Positions 28,435-39,283 of a stretch of 64,000 nt of DNA are shown here, in pieces. Position 1 is the stretch's first letter. Each line of letters starts with the position of its first letter. The position numbers were made by a program, and so were the translations under genes. The stretch comes from Coturnix japonica (taxonomy: Eukaryota > Chordata > Aves > Galliformes > Phasianidae), in NCBI RefSeq assembly GCF_001577835.2, contig NC_029542.1, positions 4,571,060 through 4,635,059 on the forward strand, read 5' to 3'. Below the pieces are notes generated by a model that had not been told where the DNA came from, made no database searches, and saw only the letters and a program-made list of their open reading frames with translations.

Positions 28435-29081
28435 AAAAAAACAACAACAAAAAACAACAGTAACAACAAAACAAAACAAAAGCCCCAAAGACAACCGACA
28501 AACTTTACAGAGGCAACATTACGGGGCCAAGCCCCGGCCGTACCACCCACCCTGCAGCCCTGGGGCACCCTGCGCTGCCAGCTCTGCTGTAGGGCACCTC
28601 GTGGGGCCCAAAGGGCAGCTCAGCCAAAAGCCACCCACAGCTTTCCAGGAAGGGTGGACTGAGCAGACGGACAGACGGACGATGGCAGTGTAGCTGCCCA
28701 GCACCCTGTGACCAGGCAAAGCCACCGGGACGAGGGCTGGGGCACGGGCAGAACCACCAGGCCAGCACAACTGCTGGAGGCAAAGGCACCAGGACGGGAC
28801 GGGGACAGGCCTGGGGGGCAGCGCGGGGCACCAGCCGGGGGAACCGGGGCACGGCCACCCCAGGTACCCACAGCACAGCAGCCCCACCGCCCCACCAGGG
28901 AAAGTGCTGAGAGACGTGGGCAAGGGGGCGTCTCAAATAAATTAAGGAAACAACCGGAAAGGCAACGGGGGAGCAGGGAGCACACGGCACCGGCTCCGTG
29001 CTGACCCAGCGCTCGCGGACAGGCCGGGTACAAGGTGCAGCGCTCCTGGTGCCATCCGTGGAGCATCCTCTGGCTGCCAGG

Positions 29082-32000
29082 TCAGCTGCCGAAGGAGCCG
29101 GCGGGCAGCAGGTGCTGCCAGGACCCAGCGGCGGGGCACAGCCCCCGGGGTCGCGCTGCAGCATCGGGGCCGAGGGGGCTGGTGGGCAGCTCCTGGGGAT
29201 GGGGGGCCTGGCGGGCACCCATCGAGGCAAGGTAAGTGTTGAGGAGCTGGGCGATTTCATCCACCTGCAGAGCGAGGGACACAGCTGGGTCAGCCTGAAG
29301 CGTCTGCAGCCCCCAAAGAGGGTGACGGACAGACGGACGGATACAGGGACGGACGCCTCTCACCTGGGAGGTCTCGAACAGCAGCTCCTGGTCCTCCAGC
29401 GAGAGCCGGAAGGTGCCGCTGTCGGAGGCCCCGAAGGAGGAGATCCGGCTGTAGCAGAAGCTGTCCAAGGGCTCCGGCTCCCCCGGCTTATAGAGCGAGA
29501 CAGCTTTGGCCCCGATGCCCAGCCACAGCCGCTGGGGTCCGGCACCCACCGGGCTCTGCAGGGGGGGGCAGAGGGTTGTCAGGGCCACCTCCCCCCCCAC
29601 AGCCCACCCCCACCGCCGCGCCGGGGCCTCACCACGCGCAGATCCACGTCGAACAGCGTGGAGCCGAAGCCGGGCCACTCTCGCACCAGCGCCACGTAGG
29701 CGGCCATGGCCTCGGGCCGGCCCATGCCCTGCAGCAGCTTCCACTTCTCCACGATGGCGGCCATGGTGCTCGCCCCCTCCTCCCGCAGGCGGCCCCGCAG
29801 CCGCAGGTCCCGCTCCGCGCGTCGTTTGGCCGGAGAGCGGCCCCACAGCCCCCCGTAGAGCAGCCCCGCCCGCAGCCGCGCCCCGCGGCACTTCGGGGGG
29901 GGGTCCCCGCGGGGGGGCGGCAGGCGGGCGCGCAACACGGCGGGAGGAAACAGCTCGTCCAGGTGCGGGAACGGAGCGTGGCTCGAGAAGTCGCTGTTGA
30001 GGCTTTGGAGGCGCAGCGCAGCCAACGTCTGCAGCGTGTCCTCCGACGTGGGAACGTAACCGCGCAGCACCATCTCGTGAGCCTGCGGGGCGGGGAGGTG
30101 AGGGGGGGGGGAGGGCGCCTCAGGTGGGGATGGCGGGGCGGGGGGCGCCGGGGGCTCCCACCTGCTCGAAGAGGAGCGCGAACTCCAGGCTGTCCCTCGG
30201 GACGCTGTCCGTGTCCAGGAAGCCGTAGTGCTTGAAGCACAGCCGTCGTGGCACGTCGTGCTCCCGCTCCTCCCCGGCCAGGCTGCGGGAACGCACGAGC
30301 TGTCGGCAGCGCCGAGCCCTCGGACGGGGGCGGCCCCGCAGCGTCCCCCCCTCGCGGACCCCCCGCCCCCCCCGGCGGCACGGTGGGACATTTACTTTTC
30401 AAACCTGGTCAGGACGTCGGCCAGCAGCGTGGAGCTGCCCACGGGCTGCTCGCGGAGCCGGGACTGCTCATAGAGCGCAAAGAGGTTGGGGCTCTGCGAC
30501 AGCCCCAGGCGCGACACGAGCTCCTGGGCCACCTGGGGCGAGACAAAGGCAACCAACGGTGACTGCGCGTCCCTGGCCGCGGTGCTCAGGACTGCAAAGG
30601 GACACAGAGATGTCACGGCCGGCCCCGCTCCAGCCCCCCCCCTCCGCCGGCTCCGTCTCCTTCGGCCGCCCCCAGCCCCGCGCGCGGCGCCCACCTCCTC
30701 GGCCGTGGTGTGGGAGCTGATGGTCACCCTGCAGGCGGCCACCCCCGGGCAGTGCACGGTGCAAACCATCTCCTGCCGCCGCATCAGCACCAGGATCTCC
30801 TCCAGGGAGGGCACGCACTCCCGGCCCCGCGTCTTTCCCAGCGCCTCGTGGATGAAGCGGGCGTACTTGGCCATCTCCGAGGCGGGGAAGCGGCTCTCGG
30901 TCCTGCGAGGAGCATCGGGAGGGTCAGCGCCGCCCCGGGGGCTCCGTGCCCCCCCCCCCAGCGCTGCGCCCCGCGGCTCAGCGGCACTCACCTGTCCAAG
31001 TGGAAGCGCAGGAAGCGCAGGACGGGCGGGGAGGGCAGGAACGTGCAGCTCATGCAGGTGAGCAGCTGCCAGTAGTGCAAGTCGCCCGGCCCGCCCGGCG
31101 CCGGTGGCTCCGTGGTCTGCTTCACCAGCTGGCAGTAAATCTCATCCACCAGCGGCGGCAGGTCCAGGCAGGTCTGCAGGATGCCCTGGATCAGCGGCAC
31201 CGGGTCCTGCTGCGACTCCAGCTGCTGCAGAGAGTTAAACAGCTTCACGGCCTCGTCGCGCAGCGTGGTGTAGCCGTGGGGACCAGGAGCTGCAGGACAG
31301 GGATGGGGATTTAATGCGGGTTTTCCAAAGCGCCTCCCCACCGCCACAGACCCCCCACCCCACAGGGATGTGGGAACTCAGACCCAGCCCTGCAGCACGG
31401 AAATGCTGCAGTTGCCGCATGCAGCGCTCACCGCTTTGGTCCAGGCTGCCGTAGGGGAAAGGCAGCAGGGGCGCGTAGAGGGGGCTGCTGGTGTAGCGCA
31501 GGATGGGGTTGCAGCGGTAGATCTGCTCCAGCACCTCGGGGCTGTCACTGTGCTCCTGCAGAGGGAGGCGATAGCAGCAGCTGCCACAGGGCTGCCCGCA
31601 GGGTGCAGCGCCCGCAGCCCCGCACTCACCTCCACGTCGCGCATCAGCAGCTGCGTGGGTGTCTGCACGGGCGCTTTGCTGTCGATCACCTTCTGCACGG
31701 CGCACGCCCAGCGCACGGCCTCGTGCAGGTGCTCGGTGTACAGGCGGTAGCAATGCTTCCTGCCGAACACCGTCATGCTCCAGAACCCTGCGAGGGACAC
31801 ACAGCTCATCCACCGCCCCCTGGGTGACAGCGCAGGGTGCGAGGGCACGGCCCGGCCGAGGGGCTCCCTACCCGTCTCCTTGTAGGTCTGCTTGTCTGGC
31901 CACAGCACGGAGCACAGGCTGGTGAGCACCATGGAGCCCAGACGCTTGGAGCCCCTTTCATTGCTGCTGTAGTAGTCCAGGGAGTCGAGCGTCAGCACAA

Positions 32001-35000
32001 ACCAGTACTTGCGAGGCCGGAGCCAGGGGGTCTTCACACCGCCCCGCACCTCCCGCTGCAGCCAGCCTGGGGAGGGGAAGCCTCAGCCCCTGCAGCACCT
32101 GCAGAGCGCTCTGCCCTGCGCCTCCCCAGGGCAGCATCCAGCAGACTGGGGCACAGTCCTGCCAAACGTGGCTGGGAACCCAGTTCAGAAGCATCCAATT
32201 GACAGAAGCCCACTGGATGCTGCACCCACCTTTCACAAGAACATCAGAGTCCTCCTCCACTGGCCCCGGCCCCTTCTCCACGATGAGACTGCGCATCTCC
32301 TCCGACACCAGCAGGGACCTGGGGACGAGGCAGGGCTCAGCCGGGTGCCCATGAGAGCATCCCACGTGCAGGGACTGGCAGCGCCTGGCAGCAGGGAGCT
32401 GCATCCCCGGGGCCTTTGGACACCCCACGACTCTGCAGTGGGAACGCAGTAGAGCCATCGGGTGCAGATGACCCTGGCTAAAAATAAGCTGTCTGCAGTT
32501 GTGGCCCTGCCAAGGAATTCGGAAAATGAACAACCAGGAAGGAATGCTGGCAACGGTGTCAGCTCTGCGAGGACAGGGAGCAGGCAGGCTGCTGGGCCCC
32601 GGCACCCCACTACCCTGGGCACACCGCAGCCCGGAGCACAGCCCCATGGGCAGACACAGCCCTGCAGAGCCCCACAGTATGGCCCCATTGGGTAATCCTG
32701 CTATAGCTGTATGGCACAGGGATGGAGATGTACCCGAGGTGCAGCAGACACAGATGGAGCCTGGCAGGCCTGGTTCTGCCATTCCTCCACACTGTGCCCA
32801 GCTCGGTGAGCAGGACAGGATGGTGCACACTGGTACCAGGCACCAGCTCCCACAACGTGGTGTGAGGGCTGTGATGGGATGTGGTGTGGGGTCACTCACC
32901 GCTCCGAGCCACTGCTGGTGCGGGTGGGCTGGCTCAGGCTCACCTCCAGGGATGCCTGCGGAAGAAGGAGAGACGTCTCACCCCCCACTCACTGCCCAGC
33001 ACCCCCGAGCCACCTCCCCACCATGACTGCTCATCTTTGGACCCAGGGGGATGGGCTCACGTCCCAGGAGCACGCATGGCTGCAGCGAGGGCACCCCTCA
33101 GGGCAGCCGTGGGTGCGCTGGCCGCGTATCCTCAGCTCACCCCAGCAGGCTGAATACCGTGCAGAATTGCACAAGGTCAGTGCTGAGTAATACGCTTATG
33201 GCACAAAGTCCCATTGTAATGGGGCTGCTGACTTCCTGCCCGCGGCAGTGGGACGCTGCGCAGGGAAGTCCCTGGCCCTGCAGCGGGATGGGGACGGTTC
33301 CTCCTTGTGTGACAGGACTCCATGTTGATGGTGCCACACGTGACTGCCCTGTGCACATGCTGGGACATGAGGCAGCGTCCCGGTACCGGCCGGCACGGCA
33401 GGACAGCCCCAGGAGGTGCAGCGGCACTGCTGCCAGCTGCAGCCTGATGGGGGGAGACACGACCGAGACTGAGCACACTGCAGAATGCCAAGAAAAAGAG
33501 ACAGCTGCTAAAAATAGCAGTGGGGACGGGGAGCAGGAGCCACCCCAGGTATGGCCACGGCAGGGCAGGATCAGGCACTGCTGATCATGGCATTAAGGGC
33601 ACCCACCATGAGCAGCGCATCGCTGCTGGGGCCAGGAGGGCTCTGTGTGCTCCTGCTCGGCTGGGCCATGGGGATGGTGCCCAGCACCTCTCACGGCCTG
33701 TGGGACGGCAACCGGCTCCTTCTCAGGGTTATAAATAACCAGAGAGGAGCTGCCACGGCCAGGCCAGGGCAGCTGCTCCCACGCTCCCAGGAAGAGGCGG
33801 CCACGCCACAGGCTGACGGGGACCCCACGGCCACAAGGGGGGCAAAGGGCTCCCCGGGGACCTGGCGTCACAGACACACAGGCCAGACCCAACCTCCGGA
33901 GCCAGAGCAGCCCATGGGATGCAGGAAGTCCCAGAAGGCTTCTGCTGCTGCTGTGCCCTTGGCGCCAGCTCTAATGCCCTGCAGCTCTATCTCCTGCCCC
34001 GCCTCCCTGCCCCTGCCCCGCAGCTGCTTCTGAGGGCATCCCTTGAGAACCAGGACCTGCTGCAATAGGGGCACCGGGGCTGTCTGCAGCCCTACAGAGC
34101 CAGAGCACCCCACAGCAACGAGACCGTGCTGCAAACCCCGCTGCAGTGCAGAGCGGGGCTGCCATGAGCTCGGCTGCACCCACCCCACGGCCCCGCTGGG
34201 CAGCGATTCAGCCCAACTCCCGGTTCCCCCCCCATCCCCGCTGTCCCTCGTGCAGCCCGGCGGGAGGGAAGCGTCGGTTTCCGCCGCGCTGCTCCGCTTC
34301 CCTGCGCAGAGGAAGCAGCCGGAGCGAGGAGAACCAGGCCGTGCTGCCAGGGCGCTGATAGCAGGAGCCGACAGGGACCCCGCACCAACCGCACCCTCGA
34401 CGGCAGCGCTGAGCAGGATCCCGTGCCTGCCCCGAGGAGGCACATGGGGAGCTCCGCTCTCCGCCCAGACGCCCCGGGTTTGGCAGCCCCCCGCCACCCG
34501 ATGGGCGCTCCGGTTTCCCCCCCACCCCCCCCCGGGCTGCCGGGGCACCGGGAACAGCCCAGGAGGAGGCGGCCACGGCGCACGCGGCACCGAGCAAAGG
34601 ACCGCGGGTACGGCCCAGCAGTCGGGAGTCCCAGCCCGGCACTGGGACACGGGCCGGAGGCGGTTCGGGTTCTTTGAGCCCCCGGTGCGTCCCAGGGACC
34701 GCACGGAGCCCGAACTAATGGGAACGCGGCGCCAGGCCCAGCGAACCGCGAGAACAGCAGCCGGGCAACCGGGGGGAACCTCTGCGCCCGGGGACCCCGA
34801 ACCGCCTCCGCCCCCCGCAGCCGGGAACCCCGAGCACCGGGCGGCCCCGGACCGCGACCCCTTCACGAGAAGCGCCCGGACCCCGCGCTGCCCCCGCGGC
34901 CGGAGCTGCCCGAACCGCCGCCCGGCGGCTCCGATCGCGGCGCCCCGCAGAGGGGACGCGCCAAGGGCAGCCCGGCCCGGCGCACCCCGAGCCAGGGCAG

Positions 35001-35411
35001 GACGTGCCCGGACAAGCGGCGGCACGGAGCGGGCCGGGCGGACAAGGACGGGAACCGCCGGATCCGCTCGCGGCATCGGCAGCACCGGGCCGGGCTGCGA
35101 ACCCCCCCGGCACCGAGCGGCGGGTCGGGCTGCGGGCCCCGCCGAACCGCGGACCGGGAGCGGGACGGGCGCAGCGCGAAGCGGCGCGGGGCGGGGCGGC
35201 CTCGGGACGAACCGAACCGAACCGAGCGCCGCGACCGGTGCCGTCCGGTGCCGCTCGGACCCACCCGGTCTCCCTGCGCGCGGAGCTCGAACGACGCCTC
35301 CTCCTCGGCCTCGCCGTCCGCCTCCCGCTCCGCCTCGCCGTAGTCCCGGCGCAGCAGCGTGAAGCCCTGCCGGCAGCACAGCAGCCACCAGAGCCCGCCG
35401 GGGAACGGCAT
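29082..35411 (-). CDS. PLEKHH3: PH, MyTH4 and FERM domain protein H3
   Basis: Membrane/cytoskeleton adaptor with a pleckstrin-homology domain (about residues 95-200), a MyTH4 domain and a FERM-like C-terminus; its function is poorly known. Thirteen exons: 35265-35411, 32900-32955, 32230-32318, 31872-32066, 31630-31787, 31432-31555, 30992-31289, 30695-30902, 30396-30532, 30162-30282, 29633-30082, 29364-29555 and 29082-29264; 785 residues (human 793). The start MPFPGGLWWLLCCRQGFTLL matches human MPLPGGLWWLLCCRRGFTLL; its vicinal cysteines suggest palmitoylation (inference). Other landmarks are VLTLDSLDYYSSNERGSKRL in the PH domain, HYWQLLTCMSCTF in MyTH4 and RPEAMAAYVAL in FERM. Intron 1 is the only long intron (2.3 kb). 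Confidence 0.94.
32478..33738. promoter_or_regulatory. Candidate MEF2/E-box cluster in PLEKHH3 introns 1-2
   Basis: CTAAAAATAA at 32478-32487, CTAAAAATAG at 33508-33517 and TTATAAATAA at 33729-33738 each match the MEF2 consensus YTAWWWWTAR. A CAGCTG E-box lies at 33502-33507, directly against the second site. In muscle genes such pairs bind MEF2 and MyoD-type factors. Confidence 0.4.
32956..35264 (-). other. PLEKHH3 intron 1, GC-rich with regulatory-looking motifs
   Basis: The 35264-34200 half is CpG-island sequence continuous with the promoter. The inner half holds MEF2-type sites at 33508-33517 and 33729-33738 and, on the + strand, an open frame at 33608-34033 with a signal-peptide-like N-terminus. 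No interspersed repeat was recognised. Confidence 0.6.
33608..34033 (+). other. Unassigned 141-codon open frame with signal-peptide-like start
   Basis: Lies antisense within PLEKHH3 intron 1. The predicted product starts MSSASLLGPGGLCVLLLGWA, with a hydrophobic core and then a plausible cleavage region (PSTSHG). It continues with a proline-, arginine- and alanine-rich tail containing four late cysteines. I recognise no family. Third positions in the first 40 codons are strongly G/C, but so is the local sequence, so this may be a chance frame. Confidence 0.2.
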
Positions 35412-37059
35412 CGCCCCGCCGGGCCCGGCTCCCTTCCCGCGTCGCGCTCCGGTCGCTACCGCCGGGACCGGCCCCGCCGCCGCCGCCCCGGGCGGGCCGG
35501 TCCCGTCGCGTCACCGGCGTCCGCCAATCGCCGCGCGCGGCCCGGGGCGGAGCGAGCGCTCCCGGTGCGACGGGGCCGTTCGCGTCATCCGCCGGACGGG
35601 GGCGCGCGGCTCAACGGGGCGGCGGGTACCGGCACCGCACGGGGGGGATCCGTCGTGCTCCGGCCGGGGCAGCGCTCCCGGGGCGGGTATCGGCGCCGCT
35701 TTGCGCCGGGACACGTGCCGTGCGGGAGCTGCGGGGCGCGGTGTGTCCCGGAGCGGGGCCGGTAGCGGCACAGACCTGGAGCGGCCCCTCAACGCGCCGC
35801 AGCCCCGGCCCAGGACGGCCCGGAGCGCCGGTACCGTGTGCTGGGCACGGCTCCCATAGTGCACACGGTGAAACGCCGCCCCGTCCCATCCCACGGTGCG
35901 GGCAGCAAACGCGGCTCCTGCGGCCCCGGAAGGGTTAAACCATCGCCCGGCTCCGGGAGCCGCTGGGACCGGGCCGTGCAGGCAGGAGCTGCCAACCCGC
36001 CTCCCACGCACCGCCAGCCCCGAGGGGCCGCGGGGAGGGAGCGGGGCCGCTGCGGGGCCGCTTCTGCGGGGGCTGAGCAGCAGCTGCGGGGCCGGCGTGG
36101 TGCCCCCGGGGCGGGGAGATACGGCGGGGCCGCGGGGCGGCCCGAGGCTGGACAGGGAGCTGGGAGTGCGCCCTGCCGGGCACGGGGCCGGTGCAGCAGA
36201 ATCGGGGCTGCGAGGGGATGGGGGGAGGGGGCATGTGGTGCTGAGTCAGCGGTAATTGCGTTTCCTGCCCAGAAGTGGGCGAAGGGTCTGAGCTTCCCGC
36301 TACGATCTGGGCTGATCCCAAAGCAGGGCGTGAGGGTGAGCAGGAAGGTGTCTCCAGACCCAGAGATGGGGAGGCATCGCCCCACACCCAGAAACTCTCT
36401 GTGCAAGAGCCAGAGGGAACCAACCCGGGGCTCAGAGCCGCCCCCTCAGGGGAGCTGGAGCCGCCCCTGTGGTCCCTGGTGCTGCTGCTCTGGGCACCTT
36501 GTGCTGCTCGGCTCTGTGCTGCCATTGCTCGGTTCTGTGCTGTGCTTGGAGCCGCTGGGATGGTCGTGCTGGGGCCAGATCTCGTGGGGAAGTGAGAGGA
36601 GAGGAAGAGAGAGGAAAACCCCTCTCGCCCATCTCCCCGGGGGGAGTTTCCAGCCTAAACCAGAGCAGGATTTTCCCGAGGATCACACAACTGGCCCCGG
36701 GGGAGTTTCCGACCCCTACAGCCCCAGTGTTGGTCTATGGGCTCTGCCGCCGCCTCTGCCCTGCTGGTGACGAAGGGGCCCGTGACATCCACTGCTCCCG
36801 CTGGAGCGCGGCTGCGCTGTTCCCATCCCGTGACCGAGGGTCCCAACCCCGTGGACGCCCCCGACTCGGGCCCTGTAGCGTTGGGCGCCCCGGCAGGACG
36901 GGAAACGTTGGGTTCTGCTGCCTCCTGCAGGCACTACCGGACACTAACGGGACACTCCCGGCTCCCCGCCGCCTGCCCGGTACCGATCTCGGTACCCTCG
37001 GCGGTATCTGCTCCTCCACCCCGGAGATTCCCCGGCCCCGCAGGGATACGGCCTCGCAT
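35412..37059. other. PLEKHH3-CCR10 spacer, CpG-rich
   Basis: 35412-36200 is a CpG island around the PLEKHH3 start. 36500-36720 holds duplicated NF-kB-type motifs (separate entry). No coding sequence recognised; the long open frames here are consistent with extreme GC content. Confidence 0.6.
36591..36710. promoter_or_regulatory. Two perfect kappa-B motifs with PU.1/ETS-like sites
   Basis: GGGAGTTTCC occurs at 36642-36651 and again at 36701-36710, each matching GGGRNWYYCC. A GGAAGTGAGAGGA stretch and GAGGAAGAGAGAGGAAAA lie just before (36588-36618), resembling ETS/PU.1 and ETS-IRF sites. The cluster lies about 350 bp beyond the 3' end of the chemokine receptor gene CCR10. Enhancer function is inferred. 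Confidence 0.4.
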
Positions 37060-37077
37060 AGCGCAGTTCGAGCCGGG

Positions 37078-37083
37078 TTTATT
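37078..37083 (-). terminator. CCR10: CCR10 polyadenylation signal (AATAAA)
   Basis: Minus-strand AATAAA about 340 nt after the CCR10 stop; 3'UTR 37421 to about 37060. Confidence 0.8.
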
Positions 37084-37421
37084 GCAAGAGTGGAAACGAA
37101 GGTGGAAGGCGCTGCCCTGTGGCACTGCACGGTCCCACTCACACACACATAACAATGCACGGTCCTCCTGGGGCACGCGTGGCTCTGCACAGTGCCCTCG
37201 TGGCACGCACCCCCCAAACACGTGTGACACTGCGCGGCTCCTCTGCAGCCGGGGCCATTTCCCCGGTGCTGGCGCTGGGCACGAGGTGTCTCCATCTGCC
37301 CCGGACTCAGTCTGTCTGTCCTGCCCCTGTCAGCAGCTCCAGGGACTCGTGGAGCCGTTCAAGTTTTCCCTGGGGGGGGTCTGAGCCCCGTGTGTGCCGG
37401 CGCCTGCCCTGGGCTGTGTCC

Positions 37422-39283
37422 CTACGCCACGTCCTGGCAGGTGGAGAGCGATGAGCGCTGCCGGGGGCTGGGGCAGCCGGGGCAGCGCGAGTCGACGTTC
37501 CCCACGCAGCCGGCATCGCTGGCCAACAGCCACAGCTCGCGGCGGAATCGCTGGCCCAGGAAGGCGTAGAGCAGCGGGTTGAGGCAGCAGCGCAGCGATG
37601 CCAGCCCGGCCGTGACCAGCAGCGCCAGGTCCTTGCGGCGGCTCTGGGCGCAGCTCAGCTCCCAGCTGGTCAGCAGCTCGGCCGTGTCCAGCAGCACCAT
37701 GAGGCTGTGGGGCAGCTGCAGCGCCACGAACACCAGCACGAGGGTCAGCAGCACCTTCAGCGCCCGGTGGGGCTGAGCGCCGTGAGCCGCCAGCAGCGTC
37801 CGAGCCACGGCCGTGTAGCAGGTTGCCATCACCACGAAGGGCACGGCGAAGCCCAGCACCACCTGGGCGAGGTTGGTGGCTCCCCGAGCTGCCCGCGACG
37901 CGGCCGGGGGGAAGACAACGCGGCAGACGTGGAGGTCCTGATGCCGTTCTGCTTTGCCATAGACGAACTGCGGCAGTGCCAGCAGTGCCGCCAGCAGCCA
38001 GGCCAGGCTCACCGTCAGCCAGCCGTGCCGACGAGCCCGTGGGCGCAGGCGGCACGCAGCCGGCACCCGCACAATGGCCAAGTAGCGGTCCATGCTGATG
38101 CAGGTGAGGAAGAGGAAGCCGCTGTAGAAGTTGAGGGCATAAACGCCCTGCAGCACCTTGCAGGCAGCCGTGTCTGGGGCCCAGCCCTGCAGCGTCGCAG
38201 TGACGGCGAAGGGCAGCGTCAGCAGCAGGAGCAGGTCGGACAGAGCCAGGTGCAGCAGGCAGACGTCGGTGATGCTGCGCGCCCGGCGGTACCGGGTGTG
38301 TGTGAGCAGCACCAGCCCGTTGCCCACCGTGCCCAGCAGTGAGAGCAGCAGGTACAAGGCCGGCTGGTAGGTGCGGGCGAAGCTCTGCACTGCCTGCTTC
38401 TCACACAGCTCGGGCAGCGTGCCGTCATCCCACGGGACGCTGTACTCCCACGTGTAGAAGTCGGTGGTGGCTGTTATCGCCGTGGGGGTGGGGGTTGCCT
38501 GCGCAGAGGGGTCAGGATCAAGGGATCACAAAATCACAGCCAAGTTGGTCTGCGAGGGACCCTACGGCCCCCTCCGCCCCACTGCCCTCACCCTCTTTTA
38601 GTTTAAAACCATTCTCTCTTGTCCTATCACTATCGGACCGTGTAGAAGGTCGCTCTCCAGGGAGTGCCCTGCAGACACTGTGCGCAGCCCCGCCCGGCCC
38701 CACCGAGCAGCCCCACGGTGGCGCAGTTTCCGTCTCACACCCACTGCGAGCAGCGGCGGATTCACCTCGCTCAGTCATTATGAGAGCAGCCGAGCCCTTC
38801 CCGCACTCCCTGCTGCAGCACAGAGCTGGCGGAGCTACGGCACCCCAGCCCCGATGTCTGTGACCTGACCCCACGTCCCACGAACCAGCTCTGACCCCGT
38901 GGGGCTGCTCTGAGTGGTCCCCAGGGGCTCACAGCCCACAGAGTCCCGTTGCAGGTGGCGCCGTGCAGCCACCTCTGACCAGTGGCCAGTGGCCCCAGGT
39001 GCTGTGGGTGCAAAGGGATATTTCCAGTGCACCCAAACGCCCACCCACGAGTCCTGGGTTTGACTCTGATTCCAGGCAGAATCTGTCCCCAGCAGCTCCC
39101 CAGCTCCTTCCCTGCTCCAGGCCTGGGGACTTGGAGCACCGAGCGCTGCCCTGCTTGTCCCTCACAGCCCTGCAGCCCACAGGGAGCATAAGAGAAAGTT
39201 TAAAGGCAAAAGCAAGAGCCAGAGAGTGAAGTGCCCACCGGTCCACGTGAACCCCTCTCTCTGCAGCCCCTCACCTCCTCCAT
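37422..39283 (-). CDS. CCR10: C-C chemokine receptor type 10
   Basis: Class A G-protein-coupled receptor for CCL27/CCL28, guiding lymphocytes to skin and mucosa. The main exon is 37422-38498. It has no in-frame ATG before an upstream stop at 38518, but begins after a good acceptor, as in human where the first codons are on a separate exon. The best first exon is 39275-39283 (ATG GAG GAG, then gtgagg), giving 361 residues (human 362). Features: tyrosines in an acidic N-terminus (DFYTWEY), Cys35, TM1 with GNGLVLL, Cys116/Cys195 disulfide pair, DRYLAIV at 140, and NPLLY at 310. TM6 has QLPHS in place of the usual CWxP. The main exon is certain; the tiny first exon is a prediction. Confidence 0.9.
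38516..38665 (-). mobile_element. CR1 LINE 3' fragment in CCR10 intron 1
   Basis: Plus-strand text such as TTTAAAACCATTCTCTCTTG followed by TCCTATCACTA and the GTCGCTCTCCAG box are CR1 3'-end landmarks in reverse complement. At the left edge, ATCACAAAATCACAG corresponds to the terminal 8-bp repeats. The element lies in the same orientation as CCR10, lacks a middle part compared with the usual 3' end, and starts about 18 bp from the CCR10 exon 2 acceptor. Confidence 0.85.

Noticed and set aside
28435-28483. Poly(A)-like tract suggesting a retrocopy
   Set aside because: It is a mixed AAC/AAAAC stretch lying just upstream of the PLEKHH3 poly(A) signal as a U-rich element in that transcript; no retrocopied gene precedes it.
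33868-35514. 548- and 439-codon open frames on both strands over the PLEKHH3 promoter
   Set aside because: Both are dominated by Arg, Pro, Gly and Ala, as expected when stop codons are rare in CpG-island DNA; PLEKHH3 exon 1 explains the only conserved segment.
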